A stretch of 64,000 nucleotides of DNA from assembly GCF_040183065.1 (NCBI RefSeq), contig NC_091127.1, positions 26,772,391-26,836,390 of the forward strand. Direction: 5' to 3'. The notes under the pieces were generated by a model that was given only the letters and a program-made list of their open reading frames with translations, was not told the DNA's origin and did not search any database. The DNA is from Periplaneta americana. Taxonomy: Eukaryota > Arthropoda > Insecta > Blattodea > Blattidae. The translations under genes and the position numbers were made by a program. Below, one piece after another: positions 1 through 25,260 of the stretch (the stretch's first letter is position 1; every line of letters begins with the position of its first letter).

Positions 1-198
1 GGAACAAGTTTACTTTGAAAAATCTGTTGAAAAATATGTTTCCATCTCTTGAATATGTTTATTTTTAAATTTCTAGATATTGATCTGAGTTAATGTACTT
101 TATTTATTCATTTAAATTTAACTAGATATAATTCATAATGATTACATTTGTTTGCTACATACTCTGAATATTCCTAGTACTATTACTTGTGCTTGCAG

Positions 199-14371
<14,173 letters not shown>

Positions 14372-15085
14372 CACTCATTAAGTGACACATTTACGTTGGT
14401 ACCTTATTCAAGCTCTACAACCAGTAAACCTCTACATAATATTGTCAAATTCAGGAAAACTTTTCATAACGAGAAAATGATCGTTTTTGTACTACTGTTT
14501 GATCATCGTTGTTATCTTTGTTGATTGTTCTACACTACAGAAGTGACCAAATTATTAGACGAATCTCAGAATCTTTCCTAATCTTTATTATTACATGATT
14601 ACAACAAAATAAATATGAATGCCATCTGACTTCAATATTTTGTATGTGTTCCTTCACTGTCTACAAGCATCTTGTTTTAATTGGTACGTTTTGCACAAGT
14701 GTTTTGCACTTTTAATGCTTATTTAGTATTACATTTGTGCGAATTTCTCTACTCAGTTCTGGTCGTAATATTGTTGTTTCCATAGTGTCTTTTTCACTAT
14801 GGATCTCTGAAATAGTCTGAGGACTATAAACAAGTTTCCCAATTAGATGGAGGACCGCATCCACAAGGTGAACAATATTTTTCTGCTGAAGTTATAATGA
14901 ACACTTATTTTATTACGTAGTTATGGAATGAAAAAAAATATGTTTTAAAAATATTGCATACCTAGAAGAGCAGCTATTCATTGTGACATCCTATTTTCAA
15001 TTTCAGTTGTAAGTTTCTTCGAACTCATATAAATTATAATTAAAAAAAAAAACAAAGCCTGCAGCTTTAATTTAATTCCTGACTA
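14372..15085 (+). other. Copine 3' UTR and flank
   Basis: AT-rich sequence after the copine stop with a candidate poly(A) signal AATAAA at 14608-14613. The true 3' end is unknown. I see no other gene. Confidence 0.45.
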
Positions 15086-15331
15086 ACAATTGAATCAGTC
15101 GGAGCTGAAAGGAACTAAGTCACTTTTCACAACCTTTCAGGAGAAGCAAAAAGCATTCCACTAATAACACAAATATTATATTTTTATGTTATAGAAGACA
15201 AAAGAATATGTAAAAGTCTTAGTTCCTTCTTCCACCGTTCGATGCACAAGACATCCGTTATTCAAATTGTTGCATAACTCAAAACTGCATATTTTGACTT
15301 AGCTCCTTTTAACTCCGACTGATTCAATTGT
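15086..15331. mobile_element. Short TIR element (MITE)
   Basis: TIRs ACAATTGAATCAGTCGGAGC and (complement) ACAATTGAATCAGTCGGAGT, continuing into AAAGGARCTAAGT. The target duplication is unclear. Confidence 0.65.
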
Positions 15332-15479
15332 AGTAAAATTACGTGTACAGGTGACTCAGTGTTGACTAAGAGGATAAGCTAAAAACTTCGAAATTATTTA
15401 ATCATATGCTTAAAGTCAGAGGCTCAATTGCAATGGTCGCCCACACCCGTATGTTATTCTGAATGTTAAAACCAGACCT

Positions 15480-15690
15480 GGGACACTGCTTGGAGTAGAG
15501 GTCAGTGCCTGACTGCTAAAGCCGTGGGCCTGGGATCGAATTCTGATTGGGACAAGTTACCAGGTTGAGGTTTTTTCCTGAGTTTTCCTCAACCCTTCGA
15601 GTAAATGCTGGATAATTTTCGGCGTCTGGTCCTTGGGTTCATTCGCCAGCATTATCAACATCATCAAATACGGAAAGCAACAGGAAACTA
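15480..15690 (+). mobile_element. Diverged SINE family A copy
   Basis: GGGCCTGGGATCGAATTCTG (box B zone), GGGACAAGTTACCAGGTTGA, GGTTTTTTCCTGAGTTTTCC and CAGCATTATCAACATCATC follow the order seen at 43788-43997. An older copy. Confidence 0.7.
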
Positions 15691-15721
15691 CCATGTTTAT
15701 TATCCATTTCACTAGTACAGT

Positions 15722-15759
15722 CTGATAGCTGCCAGATCATTATGTCTGGTAGCTATCAG
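15722..15759. repeat. Short hairpin
   Basis: Arms ctgatagctgccaga and tctggtagctatcag around an 8-nt loop, one mismatch. Confidence 0.8.
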
Positions 15760-15952
15760 ATTGCCAACGATCTTTCAAGTGAGGCACTTGAAAAAGAAAG
15801 TAGGGCTTGTAAGATGTTTCTGCATACAGTTATAAACAAAACACTCACTGTTCCAGAAGTGAAATAAAGTAATGCAGAATCGCGCTGTACATGAGTGGGA
15901 CTTAAAATACTGTGATTATTAATTTATAATATTGTTGTTGACACAGTTTATA

Positions 15953-16231
15953 CAGTGCGTCTAGAGCAGGGGTCGTCAGCACAGAGCACGCTGGGGCTAG
16001 TCTCTCTTACCAACGGAAAACACAGTGCACTAGGGTGCACTCCGTAGCTGCTAGCGGGTATGCTCTCTATCTCTCCCTGTTGCACGACATGTGTACCGCT
16101 TACTCTTTGCACATTTCAGCGAGTGCTGACAACCACTGTCTAGAGGTAGAGTGGACTGCGGCAGCCTTGGACTCAGTGAGAGTTGCCGCACCTACTGCCA
16201 GATACTGTCCACTCTATCTCTAGGCGCACTG
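15953..16231. mobile_element. TA-flanked MITE, 279 bp
   Basis: TIRs CAGTGCGTCTAGAG and (complement) CAGTGCGCCTAGAG with TA at 15951 and 16232. GC-rich, non-coding. Confidence 0.55.
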
Positions 16232-16585
16232 TATTTTATTTGTAATTTGTATCAAGATTTTAGAAACATAATTATTCCCTTTCAATCATGAGAAGTCATT
16301 GTTGTATTGCAATATACGTACTTAAAATAACTAAAATGATATCTAGAAAAGAATAAATTATATTTAACAGATAAATAACTAAATTTAATTTAGATGTTTG
16401 GGTTTAACATTGAGACCGTGGGATCAGACAGAGTTTATATATTATGTCTGTTGAGCTGGTAGTTGTAAAACAAAACAAGTGCAGATTATAACACTCTATT
16501 GTTTCCGTTTTCTTAACAACCCTACTGCTCTGCCAAGTTTGTACAGTGGTTTTTCAAACATGTCCATGTGGTTTTAATTTTCTGT

Positions 16586-16672
16586 CTTTTATTTTCAATT
16601 GGTTATTTAACGATGCTGTATAAACTATGAGGTTATTTAGTGTCAATGAAATTTGTTGGTTATCACCTGAGC
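16586..16672 (-). mobile_element. SINE family A tail fragment
   Basis: TTTAACGATGCTGTATAAAC and TATGAGGTTATTTAGTGTCA match the 3' part of family A. Confidence 0.5.
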
Positions 16673-16900
16673 TACACCAGTGGTTTTCTGCCTTTTAGTG
16701 TGAGCTTAATTTTCGAGAAGTTGATCTGTGATCTATATCTGCCTATGTTACAATAAAAATCATTATTTAAGTTATTATGTATAACAATTTGAAATGGATC
16801 ATCTAGGTATTATTCGTTTGAAGTATGTTGTATAAGTTAATCCTTTGTAAATGCAAATGATGATCCAATATTTAAAAATTACAGTAAGCTCTTATTTTTT

Positions 16901-17130
16901 ATGTCCAGAAATATATATAGAGTGTTAGTTGGGAGGCCGGTGGGAAAAAGACCTTTGGGGAGGCCGAGACGTAGATGGGAAGATAATATTAAAATGGATT
17001 TGAGGGAGGTGGGATATGACGATAGAGACTGGATTAATCTTGCTCAGGATAGGGACCAATGGCGGGCTTATGTGAGGGCGGCAATGAACCTCTGGGTTCC
17101 TTAAAAGCCAGTAAATAAGTAAGTAATATA
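16901..17130 (+). mobile_element. LINE 3' fragment, same family as 7022-7790
   Basis: Encodes YRVLVGRPVGKRPLGRPRRR, LREVGYDDRDWINLAQDRDQ and WRAYVRAAMNLWVP, then AAAAGCCAGTAAATAAGTAA. This reading frame is open, so the copy is young. (ATT)n follows at 17152-17190. Confidence 0.88.
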
Positions 17131-17149
17131 TGTTGTTCATTTTAAGACA

Positions 17150-17190
<41 letters not shown>

Positions 17191-17929
17191 GCTGTAGTTT
17201 TATTCGTATATTTGCCATGAATGTTTACTATTTACATTCAATATTGCAACCAAACTTTCAAACTGCTGTTGAAAAGGGGAATTAATATTCGCATCATAAA
17301 CAGCCCACCATGTATTCTGCCTGCAAAATTTATCAACATTGACTTCTGGCAGTGATCAAGTCTTTCTCTAGTCACTTGTGATGCAACTTGTTCTGTATTA
17401 TCTAGTAGGTTTCTGACATGTTATGGTACTTACATTACATCTATGCAGTATATAAACTAGGAAGGGGGAAAATATTCTGATTTATAAAAATATGTAAACT
17501 GTCGTGAATCTAAGTGCTGTAATTTTTTAGGGGGGAAAAAAAAATCGTAATTGCTGCAATTTCAACTTGACCTTCTCGCTGTGATATGCTGCAGTTCATT
17601 TCGACATATTAAGCTCTTACATGCTTATTTTGATCCAGTTTACACACTGATAACACATTATAATCTACAACACCGTTTTTGAAGAGTTCAGTAGTCTAAA
17701 TTGGTAAAAGAATTATTACTGCTTTCATTTTTCTAGTAATTTTAATTGTACAGTATAAATTAGTCTAATAGAAATCTCACTTTCACAATCTAGCTGCATT
17801 CCCAAATACCTGAAGTTGGTGCTACTGATAATAATTAAACTAACAATAATAAGATAATACCCGTACCACAAATGCCATTTTCTTTTATGTATAATATATA
17901 TTCTTGACACGCAAAAGTTGTGTATAATG
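17191..17929. other. Intergenic, nothing recognised
   Basis: AT-rich, no coding or terminal repeats seen. Confidence 0.35.
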
Positions 17930-18209
17930 CTGTTCATTCATTCATTTATTGATAGTGTTCTGCCCACTGTTCACTGCAAACCCAGCATTCTCCAATCTTT
18001 CCTACTTTCTGCCTTCCTCTTTGTCTCGATTTATCTTAATGTCGTCCATCATCTGATGGACTCTTCTCCCATTCACCATTCCTTCCTGGATTCTTCAGTA
18101 GGCAATTTCTTCTCAGCCAGTGACCCAACCATTTCCTTTTCCTCTTTCTGATCAGTTTCAGCATCATTCTTTCTTCACCCACTCTTTTCAACACAGCTTC
18201 ATTTCTTGT
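17930..18209 (-). mobile_element. LINE 3' fragment, family of 52847-53460
   Basis: The minus strand encodes VGEERMMLKLIRK, RKWLGHWLRR and a C-terminal tail, then ATGAATGAAT. Frames are broken. Confidence 0.75.
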
Positions 18210-18609
18210 ATAATGCTGATATAAGTAATATTCTTACAAAACCAAAATTGTGATATTTTTAAATCGTGTACCTCCAATGGACCATACAGTGATGATGTAT
18301 ATTATGCTGATTGTAATGAATATTAGTCTATTGTAATGTGTGCATTATAATGAAAGCTGGTTGCCATGAACAATGAAGTGGAAAATCATCTGAAACACCA
18401 AAATGTTTGGAATCCTTTAATAATAATAATAAAAAAAATGTATGTACAATTTGTACTATTCTGTTTTCATTTCATCGTCATACCTCTTTACCCTTTCTTC
18501 CATTTTCCTTACTTCTTAATTAGCTTTCATTCATTTTATCTTTATGCTCGACCATGCCGAAATGTAGTAATTATACACCTGGTAGTAGCCCTTTAATGCA
18601 CCTCATTAA

Positions 18610-19150
18610 AGTACACCTATTCATTATAATTCAGTTGTTCAGCCAATGAGAAATCACCATTGTACCATTATGAAACCACAAGTATCGATTATTCTCGGAT
18701 ATGCAATCGAAAGACAATTAGTGAAAAGTCACGGAGGCTGGAAATCCAATACTGTCGCAGAAGGTTATGTTCCGTTACTATAATAATTAGCGTTAATTGT
18801 AAATAATATTCAAATAAATTAAATTTGTCATCTCGTTTTTCAATTCTAAATCAATTTCCAGGTTATATCAAGACTAATCTTCATGTTATTCTCTAGATTA
18901 CATCAAGATCAATCACATTCGTGCCTCGGAAAAAATCAATACTTTTGCGTCTGCGCACACCTCACAATTCAGGTCAGTTCCGCTCCTCACTTACATAACC
19001 ATAACATGAATACTTATGAATAATTTCAAGTTAGAAATATGGTCGAGCATAAAAAGTCGTATGAAACTTGCCTATAATGGTAATTAAGGCGCTCGTTTCA
19101 TAAACAAACATACTCGCGTCTTAATTACTACCATTATAGGCTCGTTGCAT
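18610..19150 (+). mobile_element. Crypton-like tyrosine recombinase remnant (3' end of element)
   Basis: 18660-18783 reads GYAIERQLVKSHGGWKS followed by NTVAEGYVPLL and a stop. The H-G-G-W-K-S...A-E-G-Y layout, with Tyr a few residues from the C-terminus, is the end of Crypton-type tyrosine recombinases (family knowledge). An unusually complex 350-bp non-coding tail follows, closing with an imperfect hairpin: CCTATAATGGTAATTAAG at 19072 against CTTAATTACTACCATTATAG near 19119. The upstream catalytic Arg and His region is absent. Could also be DIRS-like, but the motif fits Crypton better. Confidence 0.55.
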
Positions 19151-19379
19151 AATGTACTATTTCATATCTACTGTTTACAATGATCAAGTAGTTACAGTGT
19201 TTGCCATTATCCAGTGTGATCGGATTTGACAGAGCTGAAATGGCAAGATGTGAAAGGGTATGTCATACGAAGTAAATAAATTGGAGATAGAGTCAGATAG
19301 GTACAACCAACACATATTCAGATATTGCGAAAAGTTTCAGTAGTGGGACAAATATAATTACAGAAGAAAAAAAAAGTTT

Positions 19380-20560
19380 ATGCAGAAGTCATAAGTTGTC
19401 ATGCTGTGCAGGCTTTCTAACGGGTATTCGAAAGTACCTCCCTCCATCGGGATGCAAGTTGCTACACTGCAGACATCACCTTCCTGAACGTGATGTAGTT
19501 GTTCCTCACTCACCACCACTACAGTGCTGTGAAGTCTTGTGATAATTGTCTCAGGACTATCAACAGGTTCTTGGTATGCAAACTCTTTCAGATATCTCCA
19601 CAGGAAGAAATTCAAAGGATTTAAATCTGGAGATTTTACAGGCCAGTGCACTGGTCTGCCTCTGCTGATCCATCTGTGGAGAAACATTCTGGCCAGTTGT
19701 CTCCTAGCTGCTACACTGTAGTGGGCAATGCTCCGTAAAACTGATACATCAGGTAGCGAGACTAACATCATCTAAGAACTCAAGACTATGTCCCAAAGAA
19801 ATGCTATGTAGAGAGCATGAGTAAGGGTATCTGGGGACATGTACGGTCCCATTATTTTTGTACTGAGAATACCAGCCCACTCATTTATGCTCCATCATAT
19901 TTGGTGTCCTCTCTCGTGTGGTATGTGGATTTTCATGGCTCCATATGTGACTTGTAAGAGCTGAGTGAAGAGAGCTTCGTCAGTCCACATAACACAATCA
20001 AGTAACTGCAGTGTCATCATTAACCACTGACAGAAATTCAAGCATCTAGCGATCTGCTGGATAGATGTACAAAAAGGATACAGTTCATCATCATGAAGGA
20101 TGTCCAATACCAGACTATGATGCACTCCAAAATGTCACGTGAACTTAGGGTACGTACAAGACGGAGCCTGGTAGTTGGTAGCCTGACCAATTACCTAGTC
20201 GGAAGGAATGCCCGAATGTTAAGCAATGGAGACGTGCAAGACGAGGCCTACCTACCAGGCCTCGTCTTGCACGTCTCCATTGCTTAACATTCGGGCATTC
20301 CTTCCGACTAGGTAATTGGTCAGGCTACCAACTACCAGGCTCCATCTTGTACTTAACCTTAGAGTTGGATCCTCTTCAATGACTTGTAGGACTCTCTCCT
20401 GGAGTTGTGGTGTGCGTCGAAAGGGCACTTGACCAGCATCGGCAGAATGAACTGGGATCATGTGGCCTGTTCTCATCTGGTCATCCAGTCTTTGGTACAT
20501 CTCGCATGTAGGGTGCTGTCTTCCTCGATATTGCTCAGCATACTACTGAATGGTAGCGTT
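19380..20560 (-). mobile_element. Mariner-like transposase (DUF4817 type), broken, with palindrome insert
   Basis: Minus strand, N to C: MYQRLDDQMRTGHMIPVH, EDPTLRLSTR, then the palindrome. It resumes SLVLDILHDDELYPF, LLDCVMWTDEALFTQ (first Asp), and WPVKSPDLNPLNFFLWRYLK, followed by a C-terminal EEQLHHVQ. The SPDLNPLNFFLW block is the mariner DDE signature. Several frame breaks. Confidence 0.82.
20154..20352. repeat. 87-bp perfect palindrome with 7-nt loop
   Basis: Arms 20163-20249 and 20257-20343 are exact reverse complements around acctacc. Outer bases 20154-20162 and 20344-20352 also pair with one mismatch. It interrupts the mariner-like transposase. Confidence 0.95.
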
Positions 20561-20704
20561 GAAGTTATGGCATGCCCCAGAGATGAGGTACATATCGCAA
20601 TACTCTCGTCAACTGTATGCATCCATGCTTACGTCATCTTGAAATGAGGAAACATATTGATAATCCGTTGTTTTAATGCCTGTTGTAGAGGACTTACAAG
20701 TTGC

Positions 20705-20930
20705 CTACAAATTTTCACTTGATTATTTAGCAACGCTATATCAACTACGAGGTTATTTTGCGTCGATGGAAATTGGTGATAGCGAGATGAGGCCGAAAAT
20801 TCGCCATAGTTTATACTACATTTGCCTTACAGTTGAGGAAAACCTCGGGAAAAAATCCAATTAGCCCAAGCGCAACTCCAGATCGGCAGGCAAGCCCCTT
20901 AGCCGACTGAGCTTCACTGGTGGTCAAAGG
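20705..20930 (-). mobile_element. Diverged tRNA-derived SINE related to family A
   Basis: Minus strand: GAAGCTCAGTCGGCTAAGG (box A), TTTTTTCCCGAGGTTTTCCT, then TAACCTCGTAGTTGATATAG and CGTTGCTAAATAA. The head differs from family A. Confidence 0.6.
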
Positions 20931-21525
20931 GTGTAAGCAGTTTGGGTTCGCAAAGTATGGAGCGCAGTTCTGGGAAATTTGTTTCCAGGACTAACATGAT
21001 CACAAATGAAAACGTCTTTATGTGTAGAAAGGAGGAGAGCAATCGTAGCATACATTGAGTTAGTATGTAAATATTTATGTTTCATGCGACTTAAACACTA
21101 AACATTGAAGTGCCCAATTTAATCGAGGTGACAAATGTGGAGATAAGAGTACTGATTCCTGTCATAGTTATACCTATTTTGATGCAAACTTTCACACCTT
21201 GGTGAGTTTGCTCGATCAATTCCGACCACTCTGTATAAAATAGGTTTGCGTGTTCAAAGAATTCTTAGCATGGCTTCCTTACGAAACGCCGCTAAGCTCA
21301 GACTACTGTAATTGGCCTGTATCCATTTAACAATTGCTTCAGATTTATTCTATGTTGTATTGCATATACTCGTATCGTTGGCTTGCTTCCTAAACCTGAC
21401 AGCTACGCTTGAGGAAATTATACAAGATAGCAAAATAACTTCTTATTCTTTTTTATACCCCAGCTAAAGAGCTAACAGTTAATAACTGTTATGCATTTGT
21501 CATTTATAAAATATATACAGACTCT

Positions 21526-21728
21526 TACCTCTGATTGAGGTTCGCCTGAGTGTACAACTATTAACAGACAGTACATCTAACTTGACGATATATGTCAGAG
21601 GAAGAAGAGTTGTCTGTATACATCTGAAATCTGATTAGTGTAATATGTATCTTGTCAGCGATCATGGAGGGGGAAAGGAACTGGCCACCCTACCCCATCT
21701 GCGTTCGGACAGTTGACTAAACAACAAC
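21526..21728 (+). mobile_element. Repeat E: short (AAC)-tailed retroelement
   Basis: 203 bp ending GTTGACTAAACAACAAC with a perfect duplication ATACAGACTCT at 21515-21525 and 21729-21739. Internal GGAACTGGCCACCCTACC. A second copy is at 46452-46690. The tail matches the RNase H LINE tail, suggesting mobilisation by that LINE. Confidence 0.8.
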
Positions 21729-22038
21729 ATACAGACTCTGTAAACTTACGAGGTATTATCAGCTCACGCACTAGCAAATATACATAAATTTCAACAGTAG
21801 GAAAAAATTGAACTTGTGAGGTTTTAGAAATAAGCTGATGTTATCGAGAATACGATGAAAACTTCGAATGAATATGAAAGATTTATTTTAAAATCATTCG
21901 GCCTCTATTGCGGGTGACCACAAGGATCCGTAACAATGCTAATTCTATAACAAAGTTTTTACAAATTAAACACAATAATACATTAAGTAACGTCGTGAAT
22001 ACAAAGGAAAATTAATTCGGCAATAGTAATTAACAGTA

Positions 22039-22234
22039 CCGTAAAAGGGGGTGAACAGAGGACGAATTTTTACTATTTTTTATTTCTTTGTGTCAAAATG
22101 TAAATATATTAATAAGTGCGTTTATTTGTTCACTCGTTACGAATAAAAACATAAACACTCATATTCATTATATTTAACTTTTGACAAAGAGAAATAAAAC
22201 GTAAAAATTCGTCCCTATTCACCCTGTTTTACGA
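22039..22234. mobile_element. TA-flanked MITE, 196 bp
   Basis: TIRs CCGTAAAAGGGGGTGAACAG and (complement) TCGTAAAACAGGGTGAATAG, each continuing RGACGAATTTTTAC. Nearly the whole element can fold on itself. Confidence 0.8.
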
Positions 22235-23000
22235 TAATGGTGTATTGACATTCATGAAATGAAACTACACGAAATAAAATCGGATGTAATGCGAATTCCG
22301 ATTTTTAAATCGTGCGCGAATGTGCATACTAATAGCCCTCTTGAGCCCGATCCCCATCCGCCCCCGCCGCAGTACTCAAATGGCTTATTTGATCGTTTGC
22401 AATATTATGTCGTTACCAAATCCTCGTAGATCGTATGCGATTTCAGCGATTCGAATTTCATAAAGTTTACCATTTGGGAGTGTACTTTCGATTTACTGCA
22501 ACGTGGGATTCAATTATTAAGTATGTTCTCTATAAAACAATTTATCTGTAGAATTTCAGTTACTAGAATGTTTTTACACACTATTATTTTACAAAGAAAA
22601 TAATGGGTGATGGGACCTCTTGTGATATACCAAATTAACATTAGGCCTATACAGAATGTCCATTGTTTACAATAAGCTGCTTGTTCCAATAATTAATTTA
22701 ATGGAAAGTATTTTGGAACAGTTGAGATGACTTCCATCCAACTTTCAGTTTTCATAGTTTCGGTTATACAGCTGTAGAGGTATCGTAACTGCTGGAAGAT
22801 ACACCATAATTAAGCATTCCTTTACAGGCTACTTTGAAAAATAAAAGTAAATGCTTTCCTCATAATATTTTATAAAATTAACTCCGAGCTAGGTTAACCG
22901 TCAGAGTTAGGTTAGGAAGCCAGTCTCAAGTATTTTCTTTGTGAAACGAAATTATAATCAATAAAGAAATATGTTATAGACATTCGTGAAAAGTAGCCAA
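22235..23000. other. Intergenic, nothing recognised
   Basis: No coding signal. AGTTAGGTTAGGAA at 22905 is too short to call a telomere relic. Confidence 0.35.
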
Positions 23001-23330
23001 ATGCAAATCTAGTTTTTCAGGTAAAGCTTCCTGTAAAGCAGATTTACAGGGAGCTTAACTAGATTTGCATAATATATACAGCACGTTAACAGAAAACCAC
23101 AATTCCAAGTCACACAGTGTTTTATGCACTCGATGTGGGTCTCTGGCATCTCGTCAGCCCACGCGAGTTGTGTGGATATGAAGTGAAAAATTGAGACGGT
23201 GTCTGGTGGAGTTCCTGGGTAGCTCAGTTGGTAGAGCGCTAGTACGTTCAACCAGAGATCCCGGAATCGATACCCGGCCCTGCAACAATTTTTCCCTTGA
23301 AATTATTCAAATTATTCAGTAGTCAAATGT
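23000..23330. mobile_element. SINE family B copies (head + strand, tail piece - strand)
   Basis: The + head at 23216 has GGGTAGCTCAGTTGGTAGAG (box A) and GGAATCGATACCCGG (box B-like), then CAATTTTTCCCTTGAAATTA. At 23003-23075 an inverted tail piece contains AAGCTTCCTGTAAA / TTTACAGGGAGCTT, the tail motif also seen at 25415. Confidence 0.65.
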
Positions 23331-23823
23331 TCGTCGTGTATGCAACGATTTAAACTAATCTTTGATGCTGCATAGGCCTATATTCGGATCCTGTATTGTA
23401 TAGGTCACAAAGGTCTGGTGTCTTTGTGGAGCTTTGTCTTTGATGCATTAGTAGCCTACATAAGAGATAGCCGATGATTTGGTTGTTCTATACATTCCTC
23501 TAAGATCATAATTTTAAGGTATTCTTCTAGGAATAGGACTATTCTGTTGGTGTTATCTGTAGTCGATCTTCTCAGTGCATTGCCAATTTCTTTGGTCTTT
23601 TTTTTTTTTTTTCATTTCGTTGTGCTGAAGTAAAATAAATACTCCTTATCTATCTATAACCTGTTCAAGACATTAGATTATGATGTAGTGGTGTTTTAGT
23701 ATTATAATTCTGTTCATATGCGATGCTTTGCTGAGCTCTCGTGGCCAATTTACTTTGAAATTCTAGCATAGTGTCGTACAAAAGTGTTACCGTATTGCAA
23801 AATATATACGCCTATCTATCATA

Positions 23824-23988
23824 ATGTTTGAAATGATCGGTAAAGATCAACTTGCATTGCAGTTTACTATGGATATGGTGAAGGAAGAGCCTAACTCTGA
23901 TGGGAAGATATACCCTATGTCTATTCTATGCAATATCAAAGAGGAACAGCATGCCGTCCCAGTACCTGTAATGAAGACTGAGACCCTG
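23824..23988 (+). CDS. Exon 1 of the psi-K-x-E protein
   Basis: 55 codons from ATG, ending TETL before gtaagt, phase 0. Carries DMVKEEPNSDGK, CNIKEEQ and VMKTETL, three K-x-E motifs. Confidence 0.7.
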
Positions 23989-25205
23989 GTAAGTGTCGGT
24001 TGTAAACTATACAAGCTGTTCAAATAATGGAATTTATGACGTGAAATGAAGGGATAAAAACAAATTGGGTTTCATGACACTTAAGCAGTCACTAGGCCGT
24101 CCTTATTCATACTTAGGATTCCCAGTAAAGGGAACAAAGGTAGTGTCTATAATAATTTCACAAGATGCCAGTCCTAGCCTATATTAAAAAAATGTACAAA
24201 CTTTAATGTTGACCCATATCTATAAGAACTGATGGACAAACAGAAGCAACCACCGAAAAATTGAATATACTGAGCAGAATACTTGTAAGAACAGTATCAT
24301 TAGAAAATAACTGCATTAAAAGAGAAGAGAGAGCTACAAATTGGAGTGGTACAACAATAACAATCACGAAAGGCCGAAAAGAGATTACCGTATCGTCATT
24401 TCTACAACTACAAATAGTTGTTTAAGTTAAGGAGGAATAATTTCGTTGAATGGTTTGTCTCTTAGCAAAACATTGCCAGTAAAGAAGGATGACCTTAAGT
24501 AGACGTTTCGTTAATAACGAAATATATTTTGTGCAATTGTGAAGTTCTAGTGACGATGCCGACTATCATGTGATTCCATTTAAAGGATTAGGCTGAAAGG
24601 AAGATGTGTTTAAGGTTTGGAATTCCTACATCCATTATTCGGTTGTAACTTTAGCTGCTTTGAAAAGATCAATTGCTCTACTAAAGCATCACCTATATTC
24701 GAAATGAAACTAGGTTCATTAGCTCTTACTTTTTCGTAAAAATTATAAGTGGCTCTAAAAACTGGCATATTTCGATTAATTTAAAAATGTATTTGCAGCT
24801 CTGTATTTGTAGTTTAATTTTTCAAAACAAAATCAATGGTTTGAAGAACTTGTATTCATATTTATATGCTTAAAGTACACTTTGTCCTTTGTGGCAGCTC
24901 ACAAATTGTGAGAAGATTTCTAAATTTAATTTAAGGGGGAATTTAATAGTTCGAGTAATTAGCGGTATAAAATGCTGCAAATGATGTATTGGTATGAACT
25001 CCTTCCCTTTTGACACATTAAAAGATGTTTGAAAATTCTGCCGTTCATTCTCAATTCAGTGACAATGACCGAGCAAATAAGAGAGAATGTAAACTAAATG
25101 ATATCACACTTCGTTGCATCCTTGCAAAGAGTCTCAGAACTGTGAGAAAAATCTTAGATTGCCATATCAGATTCTCGTATAGTGGCTGCGTGAAAATAGT
25201 AATGG

Positions 25206-25260
<55 letters not shown>

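Noticed and set aside
20405-20647. Plus-strand ORF as a gene
   Set aside because: It is the antisense of the mariner-like transposase.
23216-23288. A functional tRNA gene
   Set aside because: The T-loop reads AATCGAT instead of TTCGANN and the tail is shared with 25317; tRNA-derived SINE.
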